Part shown: positions 40,829-50,850 of the stretch, one piece after another
How positions within the stretch are numbered: the first letter of the stretch is position 1
How the letters are laid out: each line of letters begins with the position of its first letter
Assembly: GCA_949825045.1 (NCBI GenBank)
Contig: OX463813.1
Span: 434,001 to 498,000, forward strand
Direction of reading: 5' to 3'
Length of the DNA: 64,000 bases
Origin: Argyresthia goedartella
Lineage: Eukaryota > Arthropoda > Insecta > Lepidoptera > Argyresthiidae
Translations under genes and position numbers: made by a program
Notes under the pieces: model-generated
What the model was told of the DNA's origin: nothing
The model's input: only the letters and a program-made list of their open reading frames with translations
Database searches by the model: none

Positions 40829-41372
40829 TGTTCGATTCCAAATCGATATTCGATCGATGGTTTCGGAACGGCCATTTTGAATTTGACGTTGCTGCCAACC
40901 TAGCAGTTTTTGACAACTGAGAGACGAAAAGCCCTCGCAATGTAACGCGTATTGATTAGGGCATTGAAATTAAATCGCAAGCCATCTGGAATGTATTCGG
41001 GTTCCCCTCAGGATTGTCTATATAGCTGAGTGTGTTGTGGTTCCCCGAACCAGATAAAGTTCGCATTTACGTGGCCGATTGGTTTTTCCCACGTAACATA
41101 ACCTGTGTTGGAACACTGTGCTCGTCGAAGCTGGCCTGCCAGCCATACCTGGTTGGCTGAAGAACCTGTCTACCAAGAAGAGCCTAGGGTGCACCCGGGC
41201 CTTGCAGAGAGACAGGAGTTTGACGGGAACGAAGCACAGACCAGGTTAGATCGACTCCATAAGTATTAGCTCGGTGAATCGCCGACGTTCACACTTCTTG
41301 GCATCTGATCGCTACGCTACCTCGTAGCTGATGGGCCCCTGCGAGGTCATTGGGTGCCGAGAGGCCTGAACA
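40829..41372 (+). repeat. E1 5' LTR
   Basis: TGTTCGATTCC to GGCCTGAACA, 544 bp, followed by TTT and the primer-binding site. Confidence 0.93.
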
Positions 41373-41988
41373 TTTTGGTAGCAAGAGCGTGGTTTCCTGA
41401 GATTTGCAGCCGTCAAGGGCTCCAGGAACCCACGATTTGGGACTATCAATCTGTAGGTATAGGCGGTTATTAGCTAACTTGGTGTTGTTCCTGTATCCAC
41501 ATAGATTGGTAGTATTGTAAGCTATAAGTCTATTGCTGGTAGTAGACAGACAGATATTACAGTTTTCCCTAAATGACCAGTTGTACTGAGATGTGACTCA
41601 GAATAGTAGGTACTCAACTTAGGTACATTGTAGGTGAATTGAAATTTGCATTGAAGTACCAGTTAGTCAATCTATTAGTGGTCTAGTAATGCTAATGAAT
41701 GTTTGGTTAACATAGGTAGTTACATCTATTGATAGCAGGCTATTACATTGTTTTCAGTTTATAGCAATTTATAACTTGAACTAATATTGACTATCTGTGT
41801 GTGTTATAATGATAAAGGGAAACTAAATTGTATTTACAGAATTTATATAGATATAAAACTCGGTTCCTATTGTTTAAGGAAAACAGCATTGTTTAAGTTG
41901 TGGTTTAGGGTTCCCTCGTTTGGGTTATAGACTGGAGGGTCCAATAAAATTGAGTTACTGCAAATTGTGAGTAAGTATCGTTCCGATC

Positions 41989-43740
41989 ATGTCGTTATCT
42001 GAAATCCAGAAGGGTGTTTCTAAGGAACTCAGATGGTTTTCCTCCGCACACGGTCTGATAGACCGTTTAGATAGGCATGATGTGGTATTGGAGCGGTCTA
42101 TGGACGTTAAGGAACGTTACAACAGGGTGCTCGAATTGTCCGCGCAGGCGGAATCAGTTGATGGTTGCGCACCTGACAGGCTGTCACAGTTGCTAGGGGA
42201 TGTCGACCAATGTATGGAGATGGCAGCTGCTATCACGCAGAAGGCTGCGGACATACGTAGACAGCGCGAGTCCAGCCATGGTGGTGACATTGAAGCACCT
42301 CTGCCGCTTCAGGGTTCAGGGTCCAGGTTACCTGCCATAACTATGCCTACTTTTGACGGAGTGTCCGGTGAATGGATGAGCTTCATCAATCTGTTCGACA
42401 GTTTGGTGCACATGCGATCGGACATTACCAAGTCTGTCAAGATGGCTCAGCTGGTGGCAGCATTGAGGGGTGAGCCTAGGGAGCTGGTCGCTCATTTGAC
42501 AGTTACGGAGGGTAACTATGAAACGGCCAGACAATTGTTGGTCAGACGTTACCATAACAAACGGAGGTTGGCCGATGCCCAACTGAACCGTTTGTTTAGT
42601 ATCCCGGTTGTGAACAAGGTCGGGGCCATACAGACGGAGGTTTTGAACCCATTGTTGTCCGTCACCAAGGCTCTAGAGAATCTTGGACTTCCGGTTGGTG
42701 AATGGTCGTACCTACTGTTGTACATTGTACTTTCCCGCCTACCCGCTGACGTGCAGACTCGTTTCGAACAGTCTCACGGGAGGTCGGCCGAGGACCTGCC
42801 CGCCTTCTCCGACTTGGTCGGATTCTTGGAAGAGGAGGCTCGACGGGCAGAGAATTTGGGGTTGACGGTCACCCATCCTTCGGAGCCACAGAGAGCTGCC
42901 GGGAGCGCTGTGAGTAGGGGCCCTCCGACGAGGAAGGACCGCACCAACCGGCAGTCGTATGGGACTGTGAGTGCATTGACCCCACATAGTGAGACCTGCC
43001 CATGTTGTAGGCAGATTGGCCATGCTGTGGCCAATTGCAATAAGTTCGGGGAACTTAGGGTTGAGGGACGGCGCCGGATGGCCAAGCAGCGGAGCTGGTG
43101 TTTCCTGTGCCTCGGGCCACACATGGCTAGGGACTGCACGCGCACAAAATTGTGCGGATATTGTGGTGGGGCCCACAACAATCTGTTGTGCATGAACCGG
43201 TCCGGCCAACAGCCTCCACAGGGCCGTATCCAGGGTGACACGGCATGGGGCCCTGAGAATTCGTTTGCGACTCGGAGCGCAACTCAGGGGCCAATGTCCC
43301 CACGTGCACAGGGCGGTACTAGGGTGCAGGGCCGCACTCAGGGTCATCACATGGGGGGCCCTGAGTTTTCGGTTGCGACTCAGCATCCGACTCAGCGGGC
43401 AATGGGGCCACAAGCACGCAGCCACCCAGGGGTGCAGGGCCGCACTCAGGGTCATCACATGGGGGGCCCTGAGTTTTCGGTTGCGACTCAGCATCCGACT
43501 CAGCGGGACATTGGGTATGTTGAGCAGGCCGTAACGGGCGGGTGGCATGGGACACCTTCGAGCTATGCGGATGCGGTTCGGACGCCGCCTCAGTTGTCGC
43601 CCCGCTCGTCGCCTCGTCCTCGTCGGTCGCATGTGATGTCTCCCCCGCTCATGGAGCGGCCACGGTTGAATTCACGCCCACCCCCCTTCGGGGGGCGTCG
43701 TAGGGTGGCAATGGAACCGGCGCGTGGGCCATTTGTATAA
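41989..43740 (+). CDS. E1 Gag
   Basis: 583 codons starting MSLSEIQKGVSKELRWFSSA. The capsid-like region includes LPAITMPTFDGVSGEWMSF and YHNKRRLADAQLNRLF, typical of BEL/Pao gag. Three zinc knuckles lie at about residues 337-400: CPCCRQIGHAVANC, CFLCLGPHMARDC and CGYCGGAHNNLLC. A Gln/Gly-rich tail repeats a unit containing GRTQGHHMGGPEFSVATQ twice, with a related shorter unit before. The stop TAA at 43738-43740 replaces a CAA of E2, cutting 24 codons that E2 still has. Confidence 0.92.
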   Translation: MSLSEIQKGVSKELRWFSSAHGLIDRLDRHDVVLERSMDVKERYNRVLELSAQAESVDGCAPDRLSQLLGDVDQCMEMAAAITQKAADIRRQRESSHGGDIEAPLPLQGSGSRLPAITMPTFDGVSGEWMSFINLFDSLVHMRSDITKSVKMAQLVAALRGEPRELVAHLTVTEGNYETARQLLVRRYHNKRRLADAQLNRLFSIPVVNKVGAIQTEVLNPLLSVTKALENLGLPVGEWSYLLLYIVLSRLPADVQTRFEQSHGRSAEDLPAFSDLVGFLEEEARRAENLGLTVTHPSEPQRAAGSAVSRGPPTRKDRTNRQSYGTVSALTPHSETCPCCRQIGHAVANCNKFGELRVEGRRRMAKQRSWCFLCLGPHMARDCTRTKLCGYCGGAHNNLLCMNRSGQQPPQGRIQGDTAWGPENSFATRSATQGPMSPRAQGGTRVQGRTQGHHMGGPEFSVATQHPTQRAMGPQARSHPGVQGRTQGHHMGGPEFSVATQHPTQRDIGYVEQAVTGGWHGTPSSYADAVRTPPQLSPRSSPRPRRSHVMSPPLMERPRLNSRPPPFGGRRRVAMEPARGPFV

Positions 43741-43812
43741 TGGGACCCTCTGGCGTATAGCTGCCTACCTGATCGGTTACAGGCACAGTGGGGCCCCGGG
43801 GGCCCTCGCTAG

Positions 43813-45337
43813 GAATTTGCGGCCCAACAATTTGTTGCCCCCCAACCGGAGACGGTGGTGTTACCGATCGCCTCTGTGCTTGTTTGGGATTTGGCGGGCA
43901 ACCCAACATATGTTCGCGCCCTATTAGATTCTGGAGCTCAGGGCTGCATTGTATCGAATGATTTAGCAAAATGGTTGGGCCTCAATATAATTAATGTATC
44001 GCTGCCGAGGAAATTGGTCCCTGCTGGGGATTACAGGGCAACCCTTCACGGGTTTTGTGATGCCTCTGAACGAGGGTTTGCGGCAGCGGTTTATTTGCGA
44101 ACCGTCACCTCCACCGGGGAGGTCGAAGTGCGTTTGGTGTTGGCAAGGGGCAAGGTAGCGCCTATTCGGACAAGGATGACGATTCCAAAACTGGAACTGT
44201 CCGGGGCTGCTCTTTTGACCAAACTTTTGAATCACACTCTAACAGTGTTGCGTGGGTCAGTGGTTTTGGAGGATACGGTGTACGCGTGGACGGACAGCCA
44301 GATTGTTTTGTGCTGGCTGAAGGCTTCGGTCCATAACTTAGAGGTTTTTGTTGCGAACCGTGTCTCCCAGATTGTGTCGTCTGAGGTCCCACTGACCTGG
44401 AGACATGTACCAGGAGAATTGAACCCGTCTGATTGTGCATCCAGGGGATGTCGGGCTCCTGAACTCGTTAGACACCATTTGTGGTGGGGACCACCCTGGC
44501 TTGCCAAGAGAGAATCGGACTGGCCCCACAGCTCCACCAAGGCGGTACATCTCGAGCTCGTTGCTGATCTCTCGACAGAGGCTTTCATTGCTTGTTTGGA
44601 TAGGTTTGTTTCTCGAAGGGGACTTCCAACTTTGATCCGCTCTGATAACGGCACTAACTACATCGGTGCGGAGCGATACTTACGAGAGATAGTCAAATTT
44701 TTTGAATGTAAATAAAGTGGATATTGGAACGGCTCTCTCCCGTCGGGGTATACAGTGGACCTTCAGCCCACCGATTTGCCCCCACTGGGGTGGGATTTTT
44801 GAGGCCGTAGTTAAGTCAGCTAAGACGCACTTGGGGCGTATAGTAGGTCAGACCGCGCTGACTTTTGAGGAGCTCGCGACATTGTTTTGTAAGATCGAGG
44901 CCGTTCTCAATTCGCGACCGTTGTGTCCGCTCAGCTCGGATCCAAATGACCTGGAGGCTCTGACCCCAGGCCATTTCTTGATAGGACAGCCACTTAACGC
45001 GTTGCCCGAGCACCCCTTCGAGGGAGTGAAATTGTATCGGTTGTCAAGGTATCAGATGTTGCAGCAGTTTACTCAGAATTTCTGGAAGCGTTGGTCGCTC
45101 GAGTATCTGCATATCTTACAACAGCGCCTTAAGTGGACTGACAAAACCAGCCCCCCTAGTGTTGGTGACCTCGTTCTGGTTAAGGATGCTAACCTACCGC
45201 CACTACGTTGGCGCAGGGGGCGCATTGTTAACTTGTTCCCTGGCAAGGACGGGACCCCCCGGTCTGCGGAGGTTCTAGTAGGAGGCTCGGTCCTTAAACG
45301 AGCGGTAGCAACGTTGTCTCGGCTGCCCGTAGATTAG
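43813..45337 (+). pseudogene. E1 Pol: protease, RNase H, partial integrase; RT absent
   Basis: After a TAG at 43810-43812 the same frame as gag runs through protease (RALLDSGAQGCIVSNDLAKW). It then passes directly into RNase H (ATLHGFCDASERGFAAA, IPKLELSGAALLTKLL, YAWTDSQIVLCWLK, PGELNPSDCASRG). No RT motif exists between them. Next a second deletion joins DWPHS to STKAVHLELV, removing the integrase zinc domain and first catalytic Asp that E2 has. One extra T near 44700 shifts the frame, and the end of integrase (HWGGIFEAVVKSAK to LSRLPVD) is read at 44702-45337. E1 cannot make RT or a full integrase. Confidence 0.92.
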
Positions 45338-45369
45338 GGGACAGGTGGGTGCCTGTCCGGCTGGGTGAT

Positions 45370-45913
45370 TGTTCGATTCCAAATCGATATTCGATCGATG
45401 TTTTCGGAACGGCCATTTTGAATTTGACGTTGCTGCCAACCTAGCAGTTTTTGACAACTGAGAGACGAAAAGCCCTCTCAATGTAACGCGTATTGATTAG
45501 GGCATTGAAATTAAATCGCAAGCCATCTGGAATGTATTCGGGTTCCCCTCAGGATTGTCTATATAGCTGAGTGTGTTGTGGTTCCCCGAACCAGATAAAG
45601 TTCGCATTTACGTGGCCGATTGGTTTTTCCCACGTAACATAACCTGTGTTGGAACACTGTGCTCGTCGAAGCTGGCCTGCCAGCCATACCTGGTTGGCTG
45701 AAGAACCTGTCTACCAAGAAGAGCCTAGGGTGCACCCGGGCCTTGCAGAGAGACAGGAGTTTGACGGGAACGAAGCACAGACCAGGTTAGATCGACTCCA
45801 TAAGTATTAGCTCGGTGAATCGCCGACGTTCACACTTCTTGGCATCTGATCGCTACGCTACCTCGTAGCTGATGGGCCCCTGCGAGGTCATTGGGTGCCG
45901 AGAGGCCTGAAAA
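45370..45913 (+). repeat. E1 3' LTR
   Basis: 544 bp, differing from the 5' LTR at only about three positions, including the terminal CA changed to AA. Followed by the ATGTC duplication. Confidence 0.93.
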
Positions 45914-45918
45914 ATGTC

Positions 45919-46242
45919 TATGTCAGGTGCCGGTCACTCTGCCGCTGATAATGCGCGCCTCCATCATTGTTGCGCCGCCGACAATAATGCGCGACCAGAA
46001 CATTTTTGCGACACTGATAATGCGGGTCCAGAACCTTGTGTGACACTGATGCACAAAATTATGACTATGGAAATAATACTAACGCGTTAAACTAAAACCG
46101 ATTTCGGATAAGTGCCTACCGAAGTCGATAGTTCAAGACGGCACTACTAAACCTACCAAGTTTTGTTCTATATCGAGTGCTAAGTCGTGTAATAAATCTA
46201 ATACATCCCAACTAAATATGTTGAGTCTTACTAAATCTCATT
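45919..46242 (+). other. Probable continuation of the errantivirus-like Gypsy
   Basis: Sequence to the right of the LINE/E1 nest, beginning caggtgccggtcactctgcc. It repeats gataatgcgcg/gacaataatgcgcgacc-like words. It is only weakly protein-like and may be decayed gag or leader sequence. No pol motifs follow. Confidence 0.3.
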
Positions 46243-46359
46243 CATCTCGACCCAACGAGGCGAGTCACACTGAATCTTATACATCTCGACCCAACGAGGC
46301 GAGTCACACTGAATCTTATACATCTCGACCCAAAGAGGCGAGTCACACGGTCAGAGTGT
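46243..46359 (+). repeat. 39-bp minisatellite, three units
   Basis: Units start at 46243, 46282 and 46321 (catctcgacccaacgaggcg, then agtcacactgaatcttata). 39 bp is 13 codons and the frame stays open (SRPNEASHTESY), so it may once have been a coding repeat. The third unit is degenerate at its end. Confidence 0.85.
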
Positions 46360-46539
46360 CGATAAGGGGGCGAAAGCCCCTACTTGGTTTGAAAATGTCA
46401 AGATTTCCCTCCCTACAATGTTTCGGATAATACTATGTTACGCCCAGGATATAGAATACTACTGGGCAAGATTTCAATGTAGCTAATACAAAGAGGAAAT
46501 GATCATAACCGAGGCCACAATTTGGGAAACAATAGTGGC

Positions 46540-46800
46540 GAATGAAATAGACAAACAAGAAAATCATGAACGAATTGGTGGTCCGGCAGAGTTGTCCAGA
46601 TCGATGAAAGCAAGTTTGGAAGGAGGAAATATAACCATGGCAGACAATTGGAAGGCCCTTGGGTGCTGGTAATGATCGATGAAACAACAAATAAACTCAG
46701 ATTAGAAGTGTCCCCCGATATTGTTAAGTCGGCAAAGGTATTAATACCTATTATAAAAAACATGTGGAACTAGGCACAACAATCCATACAGATTACTGTA
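46540..46800 (+). pseudogene. Merlin/ISXO2-like transposase remnant
   Basis: From about 46573 the plus strand reads WWSGRVVQIDESKFGRRKYN, then HGRQLEGPWVLVMIDETTNK. This is the ISXO2-like (IS1595/Merlin) DDE core with the IDESKFG signature. A stop follows MWN, and TTIHTDYCMD in a shifted frame matches the second acidic motif. Upstream and downstream parts are decayed and no terminal repeats were found. Merlin is a cut-and-paste superfamily known in invertebrates. Confidence 0.7.
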
Positions 46801-46934
46801 TGGACTGTACACCGGGAACCGGGCAAAGTAGAGCGGAGTTAGGCGACCTCATGTAGTTTCACAGAACCAAACTGGATGCTGTAGGTACCTGTATGACTGA
46901 AAACTGAGAATTTTCTGCGAAAACTGCACTAGGT

Positions 46935-47165
46935 AAATTTGAAGGTCAAAGACCTCGAGGTCAATGAATATTAAAGAGCAAAATTGACAATTTTCTGCAG
47001 ATAAATCTATAAAGTTCTAGGTCAAGATCAATGACCTTATGTTTCAAGGTCGCTGATCTCGAGGTCAATGAACGTTGACCGATATCACTTGATTTTTCTG
47101 AGGAAAATGAGCGAAAATTCAAGGTCAAGGTTGATGTACTCGAGGTCGATAAACTTTGCACTATA
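46935..47165. repeat. Degenerate tandem repeat rich in AAGGTCAA/CTCGAGGTC
   Basis: Three imperfect units begin near 46938, 47039 and 47113. Each has aaggtca, a variable stretch, then ctcgaggtcaatgaa or a close variant. AGGTCA is also the half-site of nuclear receptors, but here it seems a by-product of the repeat. Confidence 0.5.
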
Positions 47166-47189
47166 TCTGACGTCAAACAATCGGACAAC

Positions 47190-47749
47190 TCTGTTGTTTC
47201 CTCACCCTAATACTCCCACATCCCCACGTGTTCCAAATGCTTGAAATGGCGATTAAAAAAAATATATATCTCGAAAACTAATAATTTCCGACGCTTCGCG
47301 TATATTGCAATCATCTAAGAATAAACTAATAATGCATATAAAAAATCAGCACAAGCATCTGAAACCGCAGTCTTTCTAAAGTCCTTCCAATTCTTTTCTT
47401 TAATGCTACATGTAATAGGTAAATAGGATCCAGATATATTTATATTCTAATATAAACTTTTCTGAAATTATATATTTTTTTCTATCATATAGGATAGCCA
47501 TTGGTGAACCAAGTTGTTATAGCATTTTAGGCAATACATAAAAACAGTGGTAGTGGACAATGAGTGTAAAGTGAAACCCAAAACATATACCTAAAACAAT
47601 TATAATCCCAATTTGATCACCAACAGTTAATATTATGAAATAATTATAAATTTACCTGGTTATTAGCTTTTCTTTTAATTGGCTATTGTCTTCTATGTAT
47701 CTAAATCGCTCTGAAGATGATATCTGAAATGAGAAGTGTTCAGTTTATT
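47190..47749. other. No supported feature
   Basis: AT-rich sequence without recognisable coding or repeat signal. It may include outer flank of BEL F3. Confidence 0.4.
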
Positions 47750-48110
47750 TCAAAAATTTGTGGCTGTTCGTGAAGGAACATAAATAAAATAGTTTTAGGT
47801 ATAAATTCACACTTTTATTTGATAAAACGGATTAAAAAGTATGGAGCACATACAGCGAGTTAGAGAGAGAGATTTGAAGAGAGTGAATGAATGGTAATGC
47901 CTAATTTTTACATTCATTCATGCTATTTGAGTGTTCGTTGCGAACATATTCCCGAGAGGCGGGTAAAACCCAATTTCAAGTTAAATAGAAAAGGTACAAT
48001 TTTAATTTTATTTCTAGGTACATGCACCTGACGTTTGTTTGTACTAACAACTTAATATTAAATAAATATTTTGTTACATATACAACATTTTTGATTTAAA
48101 AGTTTACAAT
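47750..48110 (-). other. Probable 3' region/LTR of BEL F3
   Basis: It follows the BEL F3 integrase stop on the minus strand. A purine tract gaaaggaa precedes TGTTGTAAATTG near 48115, and an AATAAAA signal lies near 47815. These suit a 3' LTR, but the edges could not be fixed because no second copy is in the window. Confidence 0.4.
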
Positions 48111-48124
48111 TTACAACATTCCTT

Positions 48125-48600
48125 TCATATATCTATAGGAAGCAAACATAGCTTATTTATAGCTCTACGGGTCGTGCCATTGGCAGTTTTAATATCGGCA
48201 ACTCTTATTTTTTCATCAGGCTCTTTGTAAACCTTAAAGACTCTGCCTGTTGGCCAATGCAAAGGCGCAGTATTGTCGTCCCGTAACAGTACTAAGCTTC
48301 CCTCAGCCATGTTTTCTTGGCTATTGTGCCATTTAGAACGGCTATTTAGCTGCGATAAATATTGCCTATGCCGGGCTTTCCAAAAATGCTGCTGTATTTG
48401 TGTGCAGCGTCTCCAGAAGCGAAGCCTGTTTGTAGGAATGGACGTTATGTCAGGCTCTGGTACAGCTGTTATAGGTCTGCCCAAAAGAAAATGGCCGGGC
48501 GTTAATATAGAAAAATCAGAGATATCGTTAGACATTCCTGTTATTGGCCTTGAATTGAGAATGCCTTCTATGCTAAATATAATCGTATTGAATTCTTCAT
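48125..48600 (-). pseudogene. BEL F3 integrase C-terminal part
   Basis: On the minus strand, from the T1 junction: YEEFNTIIFSIEGILNSRPI, then FSILTPGHFLLGRPITAVPE, FWRRCTQIQQHFWKARH and SLVLLRDDNTAPLHWPTGRV, ending INKLCLLPIDI. This is the conserved end of BEL/Pao integrase plus its last domain. It joins, across transposon T1, to the integrase core at 62577-63392: LSLFT there is completed by YEEFN here. Confidence 0.9.
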
Positions 48601-49066
48601 ATGTGAGGAGGTAAAAAGCAAAAAGCGTTTTGTCCGTCACCTCTAAATGTTGGGAAAACAGAAAAAACTTCTAATTATCTCATACCTTGCAAAAACAATT
48701 GGATGTTTAGTTTTTATGAAAGATTATCTTAGGGAGCATAAAACTGTTCCGTTTACTTTTAGATTCAATCTGATTTGGATAAAACATAGAAAATAAAATT
48801 AGACAAAACGTTTTCTGCACGAACTTCAGGGACAAATCACTTTTTCCATAGATGGGCCTTGGACATATATTGTTTTGCATGAAACTAAATAAAATAACTA
48901 AATCAAATAATAATGGTTTTTATTATAATTAAATATTTATCTTAATTATAGGTAAGTATTTCTTTTATATTCTTATGGATTCTACCTGTTCTAAACAGTC
49001 TCAAATTAAAATTACAGCGATAGTTCTCAATAATATTATTTATTTCTTTTATATTCTTATGGATAC

Positions 49067-49590
49067 TTAATCTTCTATACAGTCACAATTTACTTCTTCC
49101 TGTTCATTTTCAGCTGTTGGTAAGCCCAGCACAATCCTATACCAATCAAAGCGATCGTCTGCCTTGTTTTTCCACTCCTTTCCAAACATAGTACACAATA
49201 GTTGCTCCACGTCTTTCTTCTTCTCTGCAGTGATAGCATGACTTAAGGGAAAATCATTCAAATGTACTCTTGAAAGTTGAGTATTTTTAACATTACGTTT
49301 AACTAACGATACAAACGACTCATCTGATTCAAATACAAAGTTCTGGAACCCCTTAACTTTGACTGAACATTTTCCAGATGTTACAGTCCTTTTGATGTAA
49401 ATTCGTTTCAGATCACTGATATTAGGTAGGTCTTTATAGTATTTCTGGAGTGATTTTGTGTCTTTTATTGTCCAGTCAACTCCACATTTTTTCACTTCGC
49501 CTATTTCCGCGTAAATGTTATAATACTCAATCTTCCCTTGTAATTATTATTGGTTCCTTTTTCAGCAATTTTTCAACTCTGCCAAACACT
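49067..49590 (-). pseudogene. T1 transposase-like gene, C-terminal part
   Basis: After T2 the minus strand resumes with VFGRVEKLLKKEPIIITRE. A one-base shift follows, then YYNIYAEIGEVKKCGVDW, and the end LPTAENEQEEVNCDCIED. It continues the T1 protein from HFPVRGHSYL at 55133. The block around HAITAEKKKDVEQLL resembles the equivalent C-terminal block of T2 (ITKSKYNDLKKL). Confidence 0.7.
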
Positions 49591-49619
49591 ATATCGAGGG
49601 CTTCCGGTCTATTTGGCTG

Positions 49620-50850
49620 AAGCGACACTTTTGAAACTTTACAGGAGAGAGTTTTAAAAATTAAATTTTTAGAAAAAAAAACATAACGAAAAATGTATTC
49701 ATTATTTTTCCAAAAAAATACCTAAGCTGTTTTCGTTAATAAAATCCCTACAGTTTAGTTTATATTTCATTTGTTTGAAGCCATTATTACAAGAAATAAA
49801 TGTTGCTTGATACAAAATGACCTCAAAACAGAAACAGGTAAAATGATTGAAGCGACATAGAATGTAAATTATGAATTCAAGAAAAATGATTTAAATGTGA
49901 CTCACGCATTGTATTAGTGTCAGGCAAAATGTATGAACAGCCATTGTTATAATAAAATATAAACAGGCTATTAAGCTTAAGCCCTTGGAGAATCAAAAAG
50001 TAGGTGCAGATCTAAATGCTTCAAGTAACACTTTGTGCTAAAAGTAATTGGCTTTAAATGACAATGAATTTGTACCGTATAAGAAATATTGGCTGTTAAA
50101 ACAACATTATTTTGCAGTATTTGTGAAGAAGAGTATGTTGTATTGTAGGTATGTACTTGAATAAAATGTTAAAATCAAACATAGTTATAATCCAATGAGT
50201 ATTTATTTTTATTCTTATATCGGCATTAGAAATGTTTTTATTATTATTATCAATTAGTTAAAATATTTCAGTTCAGAGCTGGTCCTAACAAAATTATAAT
50301 GTTTCATATCAATCTTTAATCTTTTAGTCTAGTCTTAATCTTAAACCAGTCTTTTAATTTACTTTGTCTTTATATGTTACTAAAAATAAAATATAGCTTT
50401 AACATGAAATACAATTTTAGTAGGAACATTTTTAGGAACAGTACAGTCTTTATAGATACCTAGTATCTTGTCGGTTTAAACACTTAAAATTTGTTTTATT
50501 AACAAAATAACAATTAAATCTCTGTCACAACAGTCTAGACTTCACATATAAAAGTCTTTCATTTAACTTTGGCTTGTTAATTATGTATAATGAATTTAAA
50601 TCTAAATAGGAACACTTTTGGAAACAGTGAAGCACATTGCGTTTTGTGAGTACCTAAGTACGCAGGTTAACGCATTAGACGTATAAGTTATCTAAGTAAT
50701 ATAAAAAGTTAAATCTTCATGCATAATCAAGATAACAAAACATTTTCCACAAACAACAAAGAAAGTTTCTTATAAACATCAAACACAAACATCTTATAAA
50801 CCTATTTGTAAATTAGGAAAAATACTTAAAAATTAACAGCAGTGTCTACT
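49620..50850. other. T2 subterminal non-coding region
   Basis: AT-rich, no open frame. It contains tgaagcgaca-type motifs at about 49613 and 49850 that also occur at the other end of T2. The remainder shows nothing. Confidence 0.5.

Larger units (their letters stand above)
40829..45913 (+). mobile_element. BEL/Pao element E1 lacking reverse transcriptase
   Basis: LTRs at 40829-41372 (544 bp) and 45370-45913, with ATGTC duplications at 40824-40828 and 45914-45918, define a complete insertion. The two LTRs differ at about three positions. Inside are a primer-binding site (TGGTAGCAAGAGCGTGG, 41376-41392), a 600-bp leader, gag, and a pol containing protease, RNase H and part of integrase but no RT. 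The insertion target was the tatgtc tail of a LINE. Confidence 0.93.

Noticed and set aside
42739..43632. 297-codon minus-strand ORF (also 58289-59182).
   Set aside because: It is antisense to the GC-rich gag of E1 and E2; its conservation only mirrors gag.
46935..47165. AGGTCA words as a nuclear-receptor response element cluster.
   Set aside because: They follow the period of a degenerate tandem repeat and no gene promoter is nearby.
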